64,000 nucleotides of DNA from JBBDIM01 sp040880405 (GTDB lineage: Bacteria > Planctomycetota > Planctomycetia > Pirellulales > Pirellulaceae), in NCBI GenBank assembly GCA_040880405.1, contig JBBDIM010000183.1, positions 1-64,000 of the forward strand, given 5' to 3'. Below are positions 8,303 to 18,191 of the stretch, in pieces. Made by a program: the position numbers and the translations under genes. Below the pieces are notes generated by a model. The model saw only the letters and a program-made list of their open reading frames with translations. It ran no database searches and had not been told where the DNA came from. Numbering within the stretch: position 1 is the stretch's first letter; every line of letters begins with the position of its first letter.

Positions 8303-9424
8303 ATGACAAAATTTTCCGCTGAAAACCCTGTCAAAATTGCTATCGTCGGGGCCGGAGCGGTCAGCGACTACCACCACGTGCCGGGGATCGCGATCGACCC
8401 GAGAGCCCGTCTTGTGGCCGCCTGCGATACCAGCCAGGCCCTCTTGGACCAACGCCGCGGCCCTTGGGCGATCGAGAAACTCACCACCCGGATTGAGGAA
8501 ATCTGCGCGGATCCAGACGTCGACGCGATCATTGTCGCCACCCCCAACTTTACCCACCGTGAGATCTCGATTCTGGCCGCTCAAAACGGCAAGCACATCC
8601 TGTGCGAGAAACCGCTGGGCGTGAATGCGCAGGAAGTTCGCGAGATGTACCACGCGGCCCGCGACAATAAGGTGGTCCACATGACCGCCTTCACCTACCG
8701 CTTTGCTCCGGCGATGCGGTACATGCGTCAACTCCTTAAAGAGGGACAATTAGGCGAACCGCGACACTTCCGCAGCCAACGCTTTCTCGATTGGCCCGAG
8801 ACCAGTTGGGGCTGGCGTCAATACAAGAAGACCGCCGGGGCGGGCGACTTGTACGACATGACGATCCACCGGATCGATTTCGCGGTCGACCTACTGGGAC
8901 CGCTGAAAAGCCTGTCCGGCGCGGTGGCGCGGTTCGTGCCGCGGGATAAGACCGCGGATGGTCAAGCGTGTGCGCCGAGCGATGTCGATGACTGGTCGAG
9001 CCTGATCGGCGAGTTTGAGTCGGGCGCAGTGGGTGTCTGGGAGGGAACCACGCTCGCGAAAGGCTATCACCGCAACGGGTTCGGACACGAATGGGCCGAG
9101 ATCAACGGCAGTGAGGGCTCCGCCGTCTACCAACTGCACGAGCCGAACACCATCCTCCTGGGAAAAACCGGCGACGACCTGAAACCGGTCCCGGTCCCGG
9201 ATCAGTTTCTCAAGCCGGAAGGCTCGCCTCGCGATGTGAAAGTGGGTGAACCGGCCACGACATTCCGCTATGATTTGATCTGGGAATTCGTCTCCGCCAT
9301 TTGCGAACAGCGGGAGGCGGTACCCAGCTTTTATGAAGGACTGGTGGCCCAGGTCATCGCCGATTCGGTGCTCCAGTCCCACGCCGAGCGACGGTGGATT
9401 GATGTTCCGGAAGAACCGCGGTAG
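8303..9424 (+). CDS. Gfo/Idh/MocA family oxidoreductase
   Basis: A 373-residue NAD(P)-dependent sugar or inositol dehydrogenase-type protein. The N-terminal Rossmann motif is IAIVGAGAVSDYHHVPGI. The family E-K-P motif is in HILCEKPLGVNAQEV, with the Lys that usually assists hydride transfer. The C-terminal half (from about residue 130) is the typical alpha/beta substrate domain, with GGAGDLYD-like and DMTIHRIDFAVDLLG segments. There is no twin-arginine or Sec signal, unlike many planctomycete paralogues, so it is probably cytoplasmic. The substrate cannot be deduced. The next gene starts 17 bases downstream and is probably cotranscribed. Confidence 0.92.
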   Translation: MTKFSAENPVKIAIVGAGAVSDYHHVPGIAIDPRARLVAACDTSQALLDQRRGPWAIEKLTTRIEEICADPDVDAIIVATPNFTHREISILAAQNGKHILCEKPLGVNAQEVREMYHAARDNKVVHMTAFTYRFAPAMRYMRQLLKEGQLGEPRHFRSQRFLDWPETSWGWRQYKKTAGAGDLYDMTIHRIDFAVDLLGPLKSLSGAVARFVPRDKTADGQACAPSDVDDWSSLIGEFESGAVGVWEGTTLAKGYHRNGFGHEWAEINGSEGSAVYQLHEPNTILLGKTGDDLKPVPVPDQFLKPEGSPRDVKVGEPATTFRYDLIWEFVSAICEQREAVPSFYEGLVAQVIADSVLQSHAERRWIDVPEEPR

Positions 9425-9441
9425 AGAGGAAGAGACAAAAA

Positions 9442-9804
9442 ATGTCGATGCATTCGCACGGTACCGGAGCCGTCAACCTGAGCGCGGAGGATCGTCTGCA
9501 CTTTTTCGTGCGAAGTGCGCTTGCCAGTAAGGAACTGTGGGGCCTGTACGACGACGGGTGGGCCGAGATGAATGATGAGAATGGCAAAAAAGGGATGATG
9601 GTCTGGCCGGACCAAGCCACGGCCCAATTGATCGCCGACGAGCGGTTCCCCGGCTACGTGCCGAAACAGATCAAGCTCTCCAGCTTCACCCAGCGGTGGC
9701 TCGATAAACTGGCCCAACAGCGATTCAAGGTCGCGGTCTTTGCGACCCCGCTCGATGGGCCCAAGTTCGTGACCCCGGCAGAGTTGAAGTCGCAGTTGTC
9801 GTAA
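9442..9804 (+). CDS. DUF2750 domain protein
   Basis: A 120-residue protein spanning a single DUF2750 domain. Visible features are RLHFFVRSALASKELWGLYDDGWAEM, MMVWPDQATAQLIA, FPGYVPKQIKLSSF and a C-terminal segment ending PLDGPKFVTPAEL. The domain is usually encoded as a small stand-alone cytoplasmic protein related in layout to immunity-type or regulatory proteins, and its function is unknown. The gene follows the oxidoreductase gene by 17 bases and is followed by a 21-base palindrome. Confidence 0.85.
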   Translation: MSMHSHGTGAVNLSAEDRLHFFVRSALASKELWGLYDDGWAEMNDENGKKGMMVWPDQATAQLIADERFPGYVPKQIKLSSFTQRWLDKLAQQRFKVAVFATPLDGPKFVTPAELKSQLS

Positions 9805-9830
9805 GTGCGGCGGGGTTGAACTTTGCTGAG

Positions 9831-9851
9831 CGGCGGGGTTCAACCCCGCCG
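9831..9851. repeat. 21-base palindrome, identical to one at 32625
   Basis: The arms CGGCGGGGTT and AACCCCGCCG surround one central C. The same 21 bases, preceded by a matching GAG, occur at 32625-32645. A degenerate half-copy (GCGGCGGGGTTGAAC) lies just upstream at about 9807-9821. Confidence 0.85.
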
Positions 9852-9958
9852 TTCACAAGGGTGCCGCGAACCCATTGCGGGGGGTCGATTTCTGGCTGCT
9901 TTGTTTTATGTTATAGTGGGAAGGTTACTGGAACGGACTTTTCGCATCACTTTGATCC

Positions 9959-11050
9959 ATGGCGACCGTGCAACCTAATCCCTCGAAATCGGCATCCGCC
10001 GCGAGTCTCACCCACGCGACCAATTCGGCGGATCGCCCCTTGCGGGGAACCTCCGGGCGGAGCCACCTCCGCAGTCTCGCCGGAATTCGGATCCTCGGCA
10101 CCGGGAGCTATGTGCCGGAGAACGTCGTCCCCAACGAGGCCCTGTCCGGCTTGGGTTGCGATCCGGAATGGATTATCCAGCGGACCGGGATCCGGCAGCG
10201 GAGACATGCTCCACCTGGCATGGCCACGAGCGATATGGCGCTGGCCGCAGCCTTGGCCGCGCTGGAAAACTCCGGGACCTCGGCCGCGGAGATCGACCTG
10301 ATTGTCGTCGGGACCTTCACCCCGGATAGTGCCACGCCGAGTGTCGCCTGCCGCTTGCAGGAGCGCCTCGGGATCAAGGCCGCCGCCCTCGATGTGAGCG
10401 CTGCGTGTGCTGGGTTTGTCTATGCCCTGGTGACCGCGTCGCAGTTTGTGCATAGCGGAACCAGCACGCGGGCCTTAGTGGTCGGGGCTGATCTACTCTC
10501 GCGGATCGTGAACCCCGGCGATAAGAAAACTTACCCGTTGTTCGGCGATGGCGCGGGGGCGGTGGTTTTGGGGCCGGATCCGAAATCCCCTGGCTTTTTG
10601 TCCTACACCCTGGGAAGCGAAGGTGAGGGGGGCGAACTGCTGTGTATGCACGCCGGGGGCTCGCGCGAGCCGATTACTGAAGAGTCGCTGCGGCTTGAGC
10701 GGCAGTTCCTGCACATGGATGGCCGGAGCGTGTTCAAGTGGGCGGTTCGGTTAATCGAAGATAGTATCGCCGACGTCTTAAACCACGCCAACTTGAAACC
10801 GGACAATCTCTCGCTGGTGGTGCTGCATCAGGCCAACGTCCGGATCATCGACGCCGCCTGCGAAAACCTCGGCTTCGCGCGCGAGAAGGTGCTGGTAAAC
10901 CTCGACCAATATGGCAACACCTCCGCCGGGAGCGTGCCGCTGGTGCTAGACGAGGCGAACCGCGCCGGACGAATTAAACGAGGCGACAAAGTCCTGATGT
11001 GCGGCTTCGGGGCGGGGCTTTCCTGGGGTACCGCGATCTTCCAGTGGTAG
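9959..11050 (+). CDS. fabH: Beta-ketoacyl-ACP synthase III (FabH-type)
   Basis: A 363-residue thiolase-fold condensing enzyme with the complete FabH triad: C150 in DVSAACAGF, H290 in VLHQANVRI and N320 in QYGNTSAGS. FabH starts fatty-acid synthesis by condensing acyl-CoA with malonyl-ACP. Related enzymes of this type also serve specialised pathways. No acpP, fabD or plsX is adjacent, unlike in the canonical fab cluster, so a role in housekeeping lipid synthesis is likely but not proven by context. The first 40 residues (Ser/Ala/Thr-rich) precede the conserved core at LAGIRILGTGSYVPE and are either a non-conserved extension or a sign of a later start, though no good internal ATG is present before the core. 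Confidence 0.88.
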   Translation: MATVQPNPSKSASAASLTHATNSADRPLRGTSGRSHLRSLAGIRILGTGSYVPENVVPNEALSGLGCDPEWIIQRTGIRQRRHAPPGMATSDMALAAALAALENSGTSAAEIDLIVVGTFTPDSATPSVACRLQERLGIKAAALDVSAACAGFVYALVTASQFVHSGTSTRALVVGADLLSRIVNPGDKKTYPLFGDGAGAVVLGPDPKSPGFLSYTLGSEGEGGELLCMHAGGSREPITEESLRLERQFLHMDGRSVFKWAVRLIEDSIADVLNHANLKPDNLSLVVLHQANVRIIDAACENLGFAREKVLVNLDQYGNTSAGSVPLVLDEANRAGRIKRGDKVLMCGFGAGLSWGTAIFQW

Positions 11051-11592
11051 CGCCTCACCGCCCGGTTTGATACCACGTGAATCCCATCGATTGCTGGAAA
11101 TGCGGGGTTAAAGTTCGTTTAAGCAGCCTTCCTGTGAACTCTTCTCGCTGCGTAAACCTTATCCCAATGCAGACTTATGCCTCACCCTTACCCAATCCGA
11201 ATTTTCCGGGCGAACAATAGAATTGCTTTGACATCGCCGATCGATACGGATATCATCACTCTTTAGTGTCGTGTTGTCGCGCCTGCCCATTGAGGTGAGC
11301 TTGCCGCTCGGCACCCTGCCCGCCCCAAATCCCCGAAATTTGAAGCGAACGTTAACCCGCCTTCATCGCGTGGTTCCTGCTAGGGACTTCGCTATCGTGG
11401 CCATGTGTGGAACCTGTTGTACTCCCGTTCAACCCTTGCGCTTCACCTGAATGAGTCGACGGAAGTTTCCATCAAGAACCGGCGCAGCCCATGGCTGTCT
11501 CGGTGTAACCTTTCCCGCTTTTTTGTCATAGCCAGTTACACAGGGTCCGATTTATTACCGGGTCCGATTTTTTGCCGGATGGGAGATGCGAT
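11051..11592. other. Non-coding region with promoter and long leader
   Basis: I see no convincing gene in these 540 bases. An AT-richer segment near 11210-11260 holds the promoter described separately. The rest would be the leader of the DUF1501 gene, about 330 bases, with no clear riboswitch class recognised. A short frame at 11405-11596 has no family features. Confidence 0.6.
11228..11256 (+). promoter_or_regulatory. Sigma-70-type promoter for the DUF1501 block
   Basis: A perfect TTGACA hexamer at 11228-11233 is followed after exactly 17 bases by TATCAT at 11251-11256, a strong match to the housekeeping consensus. It points toward the DUF1501 gene whose ATG is at 11593, implying a leader of about 330 bases. 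Confidence 0.6.
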
Positions 11593-12897
11593 ATGAATTG
11601 CAAGGGTAGTCCAGTCAGTCGACGTGGCTTTTTAACCGTAGGTGCCTTGGGAGGCCTGGGTCTCTCGTTAACGGACCTGCTGAGGGTTGAAAGCGCAAAG
11701 GCCGAAATTCAGCAATACGACCACATCGCCGCCAAGGCGAAGAGTGTCATCCATATCTTCCTGCCAGGCGGATTGGCTCACCAGGAATCGTTCGACCCGA
11801 AGCCGTATTCTCCGATTGAATACCGCGGCGAGATGAAATCGATCAAGACCAATACCGGCGAAGTCTTCTCGGAGACCCTGCCGCACACCGCCAAGCTGGC
11901 GGACAAGATCGCCGTCATTCGTTCGATGACCCATGGTGAGGCCGCCCACGAACGGGGCACGCACAACATGTTCACCGGGTATCGTCCCAGCCCGGCCCTG
12001 AAGTTCCCCAGCTTCGGTTCGGTGATTAGCCACGAGTATGGCCCGCGGGAAAACCTGCCCCCTTACGTCTGCATTCCGAACCAGCCGAACGAGTACGCCG
12101 GCACCGGCTACCTCAGCAGCTCGTTCGCCCCGTTCTCCCTCGGATCGGACCCGGCCAACAAAGGCTTCAAGGTTCGCGACCTGTCCTTGCCAGGCGGGGT
12201 CGATGACGAGCGGTTCTATCGCCGCCGTTCCGCCTTGGAAGCGGTCAACTCCCACTTCGCGACCAAGACCCAGGCCGACAACGTCGGGGCGATGGACACC
12301 TTCTACGAGCGGGCCTACAGCCTGATCAGCTCGCCCGATGCGAGAGAGGCGTTCAACATTGACGCCGAACCGGACAAGATCCGGGACGAGTATGGTCGCA
12401 ATCAGGCGGGCCAGCGGATGCTGATGGCCCGGCGGTTGGTCGGAGCCGGCGTTCGGATGGTCTCCATGACCTATGGCGGTTGGGACCATCACTCCAACGT
12501 CACGACTAGCATGAAGCGACTCATGCCTTCCTTCGATCAGGCGTACGCCGCGTTGATCCGCGATCTGGATCGCTCGGGCCAATTGGACGAGACGCTGGTC
12601 ATCGTCTCCAGCGAATTCGGCCGAACCCCGAAGATCAACAAGGACGCCGGTCGCGATCACTGGCCGAAGGTGTTCAGCGTCGCAATCGCCGGTGGTGGCA
12701 TTAAGGGTGGCTACATCCACGGTACCTCGAACGCGACCGCCAGCGAACCGGAAGACGATCCGGTCGGACCGGAGGATTTGGCCTACACCATGTACCACCA
12801 GTTGGGCATCGTGGCCGAAAAGGAACTAATGGCCCCGGGCGATCGTCCCATCGAAATTATCGATGGCGGCAAGTTGGTCAAAGAACTGATCAGCTAA
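11593..12897 (+). CDS. DUF1501 domain protein, Tat-exported
   Basis: A 434-residue protein with a twin-arginine signal (VSRRGFLTVGALGGLGLSL). DUF1501 belongs to the alkaline-phosphatase/sulfatase-like superfamily. Conserved blocks visible are VIHIFLPGGLAHQESFDPKP, RSMTHGEAAHERGTHNMFTG, MTYGGWDHHSN, IVSSEFGRTPKIN and GRDHWPKVFSVAIAGGGIKGG. The EFGRTP and DHW motifs are the family signature. The substrate is unknown. The ATG at 11593 is chosen because GGGAG lies 7 bases upstream and the Tat motif then has its usual distance from the start. It heads a co-directional block with a PPC-domain protein, a DUF1549/DUF1553 cytochrome and a cytochrome-WD40 protein, a common planctomycete arrangement. 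Confidence 0.93.
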   Translation: MNCKGSPVSRRGFLTVGALGGLGLSLTDLLRVESAKAEIQQYDHIAAKAKSVIHIFLPGGLAHQESFDPKPYSPIEYRGEMKSIKTNTGEVFSETLPHTAKLADKIAVIRSMTHGEAAHERGTHNMFTGYRPSPALKFPSFGSVISHEYGPRENLPPYVCIPNQPNEYAGTGYLSSSFAPFSLGSDPANKGFKVRDLSLPGGVDDERFYRRRSALEAVNSHFATKTQADNVGAMDTFYERAYSLISSPDAREAFNIDAEPDKIRDEYGRNQAGQRMLMARRLVGAGVRMVSMTYGGWDHHSNVTTSMKRLMPSFDQAYAALIRDLDRSGQLDETLVIVSSEFGRTPKINKDAGRDHWPKVFSVAIAGGGIKGGYIHGTSNATASEPEDDPVGPEDLAYTMYHQLGIVAEKELMAPGDRPIEIIDGGKLVKELIS

Positions 12898-13143
12898 GCC
12901 CCACGGCCGGCGATCAAGCAGCGGCACCCAAGCGGGATGCCCACCGCCATGGAAAGAGTCGCCTCGCCAATTTGGCTTGGCGATTTCATCCGGCGGATTA
13001 AAATAAAACCGAGACAAAAGTTTCGCCGCGCGGGGCCAAGGCCAACGCGGCGGAGTTTTCGATGGCTCGTGCCCAGTGCCATACTTAGGCTTAGGGCACG
13101 AACGTCTCGCACCCACCGCACTTTCCTTCCCTCCAAAACCTGG

Positions 13144-15582
13144 ATGCGCAAGTCTATGAAACGCTATCAAGGTCTGGCCCTCGGATTGACGGCCTATCTG
13201 GCCGTATCTTTCTTGTCGGTCGTACAAGCGGCCCAGCCGCAGTTTAGTTCGCTTAAACCGTGGGGTTTCCAGCGGGGGACCGAAGTGGAGGTCACCTTCA
13301 GCGGCAACCGCTTGGCGGACGCCGAGGAGATCCTCCTCTACGAGCCGGGCGTCGAAGTGAAGAGTGTCGCGCCGGTTGACGACCGCAACGTCAAGGCGAC
13401 CTTCACCGTCGCCGCCGATTGCAAACTAGGCCAACAGGCGATGCGGATTCGGACAAAGTCGGGCGTCAGCGAGGTCCAACTCTTCTATGTCGGGGCCCTG
13501 CCGATCGTCGAGGAAAAAGAGCCCAACAGCGATTTCTTCGAACCGCAGGCGATCGATCTGAACAGCACCATCCATGGCGTGGTGCAGAACGAAGACGAAG
13601 ACTACTTTGTGGTCGAGGCCAAAAAGGGTCAGCGGATCACGGCGGAGCTAGAAGGCTTGCGGCTGGGCCGAACCTTCTTCGACCCCTACGTCGCGATTCT
13701 TAACGAGGAACGCTTCGAGCTTACCAAAAGCGACGACGCCCCGCTGGTTTACCAAGACTGTCTCTGCTCGATCGTCGCCCCGGAGGATGGCAAGTACATC
13801 ATTCAGATCCGCGAAAGCAGTTACGGCGGCAATGGCAATTGCGTTTACCGGCTGCATGTCGGCACCTTCCCTCGGCCGCTCGGGGTTCATCCCGCGGGTG
13901 GCAAACCGGGCGAAGAGGTGCAAGTCACCTGGCTCGGCGATGTCGCGGGCGAGCAGACCGCCACCGTCAAGCTGCCGACCGAGGAAGGGGTCTTCGAGTA
14001 CTTTCCCGCAGACGAGCAAGGCATTGCCCCCTCTCCCAACCGGATGTATGTGGCCAATGTCCCCAACGTCTCGGCCCAAGTGCCCAACAACACGATCGAA
14101 ACGGCGACCGTTATGGAGGCCCCCGGGGCCGCCTTTGGCATCCTGAATGAAAAAGGGGAACAAAACTTCTACAAATTCACCGCCAAGAAGGATCAACAGT
14201 TCGACGTCCGGGCTCAGGCTCGCGATATCCTCCGTTCACCGCTTGATCCGGTCCTCAACGTGCTCAACGCCAAGGGGGGTAACGTCGGCGGTAACGACGA
14301 CAACGCCGGGAGTGTCGATAGCTACTACCGTTTCAAGGCTCCCGAGGATGGCGAGTACCTGGTGAGAGTCCAAGATCACCTCGGTTCCGGCAGCCCGATC
14401 CATGCCTACCGCGTAGAGATCGCGGCGATTCCGCAAGCGATCGCCGTAAGCATTCCGGAAGTTCAGCAGTATGTCGCACGGACCGTTAGTGTACCGCAAG
14501 GGAATTACATGGCCGCGGTCTTCTCCGCTCGGCGCGAGAATGTGGGCGGTGAGCTCCAATTCAACTTCGAGGACTTGCCGGAGGGGATCGAGGTCATCAC
14601 CTTCCCCCTGGCCGCCGATCAATCGAACCTGCCGGTCCTGTTCCGGGCCAAGCCGGAGGCCCCACTCGATGGCAAGCTGACCAAGGTGACTGCGCGGTCG
14701 ACCGATTCCAACGTCAGTGTGATGGGCAAGTTTGCCCAACGTTCGATGCTGGTCCGGGGCCAAAACAACCGCGACATGTGGGGGCACGACGCCGACCGGA
14801 TGGCTTTGATGGTGACCGAAGAGGTTCCCTTCACGCTGGAAATCGTCCAACCCAAGGTGCCGCTGGTCCGGGATGGCTCGATGCAACTCAAAGTCGTCGC
14901 CAAACGGGCCGAGGGGTTCGAAGGGGAAATCTCGCTCCGGCTGTTGTACGATCCGGCCGGGGTCTCCGCATCGCGCTCGATTAAAATCCCCGCCAAAGAG
15001 AGCGAAGCCCTGATCCCGGTAACCGCCAACGGCGGCGCGGCGATGGGAACTTGGAAAATGACGGTTCTCGGCACCGCCCCGCACAAGGCGGGCAGCGTCG
15101 AGATCGCGACTCCGTTTATCGACCTGGAGGTCGCCGATCGCTACTTCGAATTGGCTTTGGGCAAAACCGCCGTGGAGCAAGGCAACGAGGTCCCGTTCGT
15201 GGTCGAAGTGACCAAGAAAAAGGACTTTGAAGGGGAGGCGGTGATGGAGCTTGTGGGACTACCCGCCGGCGCAACCGCCGAACCGCTCAAGATCACCAAA
15301 GACTCCGAAAAGGCGGTCTTCACCATCAAGACCACTCCCGAGGCGAAAGATGGTCGGCATAAGTCGGTGTTGACGCGGACCACCGTCATTGAAAACGGTG
15401 AACCGATCCTCCACACCCTAGGGACCGGCGAACTGCGGATCGACAAGCCGCGGCCCGCACCTCAAGTGGCGGCCGCCGACAAGCCGAAGGAAGAAGCCCC
15501 CAAACCGAAGGCGGAGGAGGCTCCCAAGCCCCTCAGCCGTTTGGAACAACTGCGACAAGCAGCGGCCCAGGGTGGCGAGTAA
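13144..15582 (+). CDS. Exported PPC (pre-peptidase C-terminal) domain protein
   Basis: A protein of about 812 residues with a signal peptide (MKRYQGLALGLTAYLAVSFL, cleavage near VQA). It has several tandem beta-sandwich domains. Two PPC-type domains can be seen, one with VVQNEDEDYFVVEAKKGQRI and one with NEKGEQNFYKFTAKKDQQFDV, each followed by a D-x-D-rich GNDDNAGSVDSYYRF-like segment. Further Ig-like repeats follow to a Lys/Pro/Glu-rich C-terminal tail (about residues 765-812). No peptidase catalytic domain is present, so this is a binding or structural protein rather than an enzyme. Starts at 13144 or 13156 both give a good signal peptide. It lies between the DUF1501 and DUF1549 genes, with gaps of 246 and 152 bases. 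Confidence 0.88.
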   Translation: MRKSMKRYQGLALGLTAYLAVSFLSVVQAAQPQFSSLKPWGFQRGTEVEVTFSGNRLADAEEILLYEPGVEVKSVAPVDDRNVKATFTVAADCKLGQQAMRIRTKSGVSEVQLFYVGALPIVEEKEPNSDFFEPQAIDLNSTIHGVVQNEDEDYFVVEAKKGQRITAELEGLRLGRTFFDPYVAILNEERFELTKSDDAPLVYQDCLCSIVAPEDGKYIIQIRESSYGGNGNCVYRLHVGTFPRPLGVHPAGGKPGEEVQVTWLGDVAGEQTATVKLPTEEGVFEYFPADEQGIAPSPNRMYVANVPNVSAQVPNNTIETATVMEAPGAAFGILNEKGEQNFYKFTAKKDQQFDVRAQARDILRSPLDPVLNVLNAKGGNVGGNDDNAGSVDSYYRFKAPEDGEYLVRVQDHLGSGSPIHAYRVEIAAIPQAIAVSIPEVQQYVARTVSVPQGNYMAAVFSARRENVGGELQFNFEDLPEGIEVITFPLAADQSNLPVLFRAKPEAPLDGKLTKVTARSTDSNVSVMGKFAQRSMLVRGQNNRDMWGHDADRMALMVTEEVPFTLEIVQPKVPLVRDGSMQLKVVAKRAEGFEGEISLRLLYDPAGVSASRSIKIPAKESEALIPVTANGGAAMGTWKMTVLGTAPHKAGSVEIATPFIDLEVADRYFELALGKTAVEQGNEVPFVVEVTKKKDFEGEAVMELVGLPAGATAEPLKITKDSEKAVFTIKTTPEAKDGRHKSVLTRTTVIENGEPILHTLGTGELRIDKPRPAPQVAAADKPKEEAPKPKAEEAPKPLSRLEQLRQAAAQGGE

Positions 15583-15734
15583 GCCTACCCAGCTAAACAT
15601 CAAGGTGGCACCGGCGGCTCGTCCGGCGAGTGCGAATCACCCACTACTGTAAAAAACATACCAGACACATCCGACCCACCTCCGAACGGCTCATCCTTTG
15701 GGCCATGCGGAATTTCCCTCACAGGAGAGCTACC

Positions 15735-18188
<2,454 letters not shown>

Positions 18189-18191
18189 AAA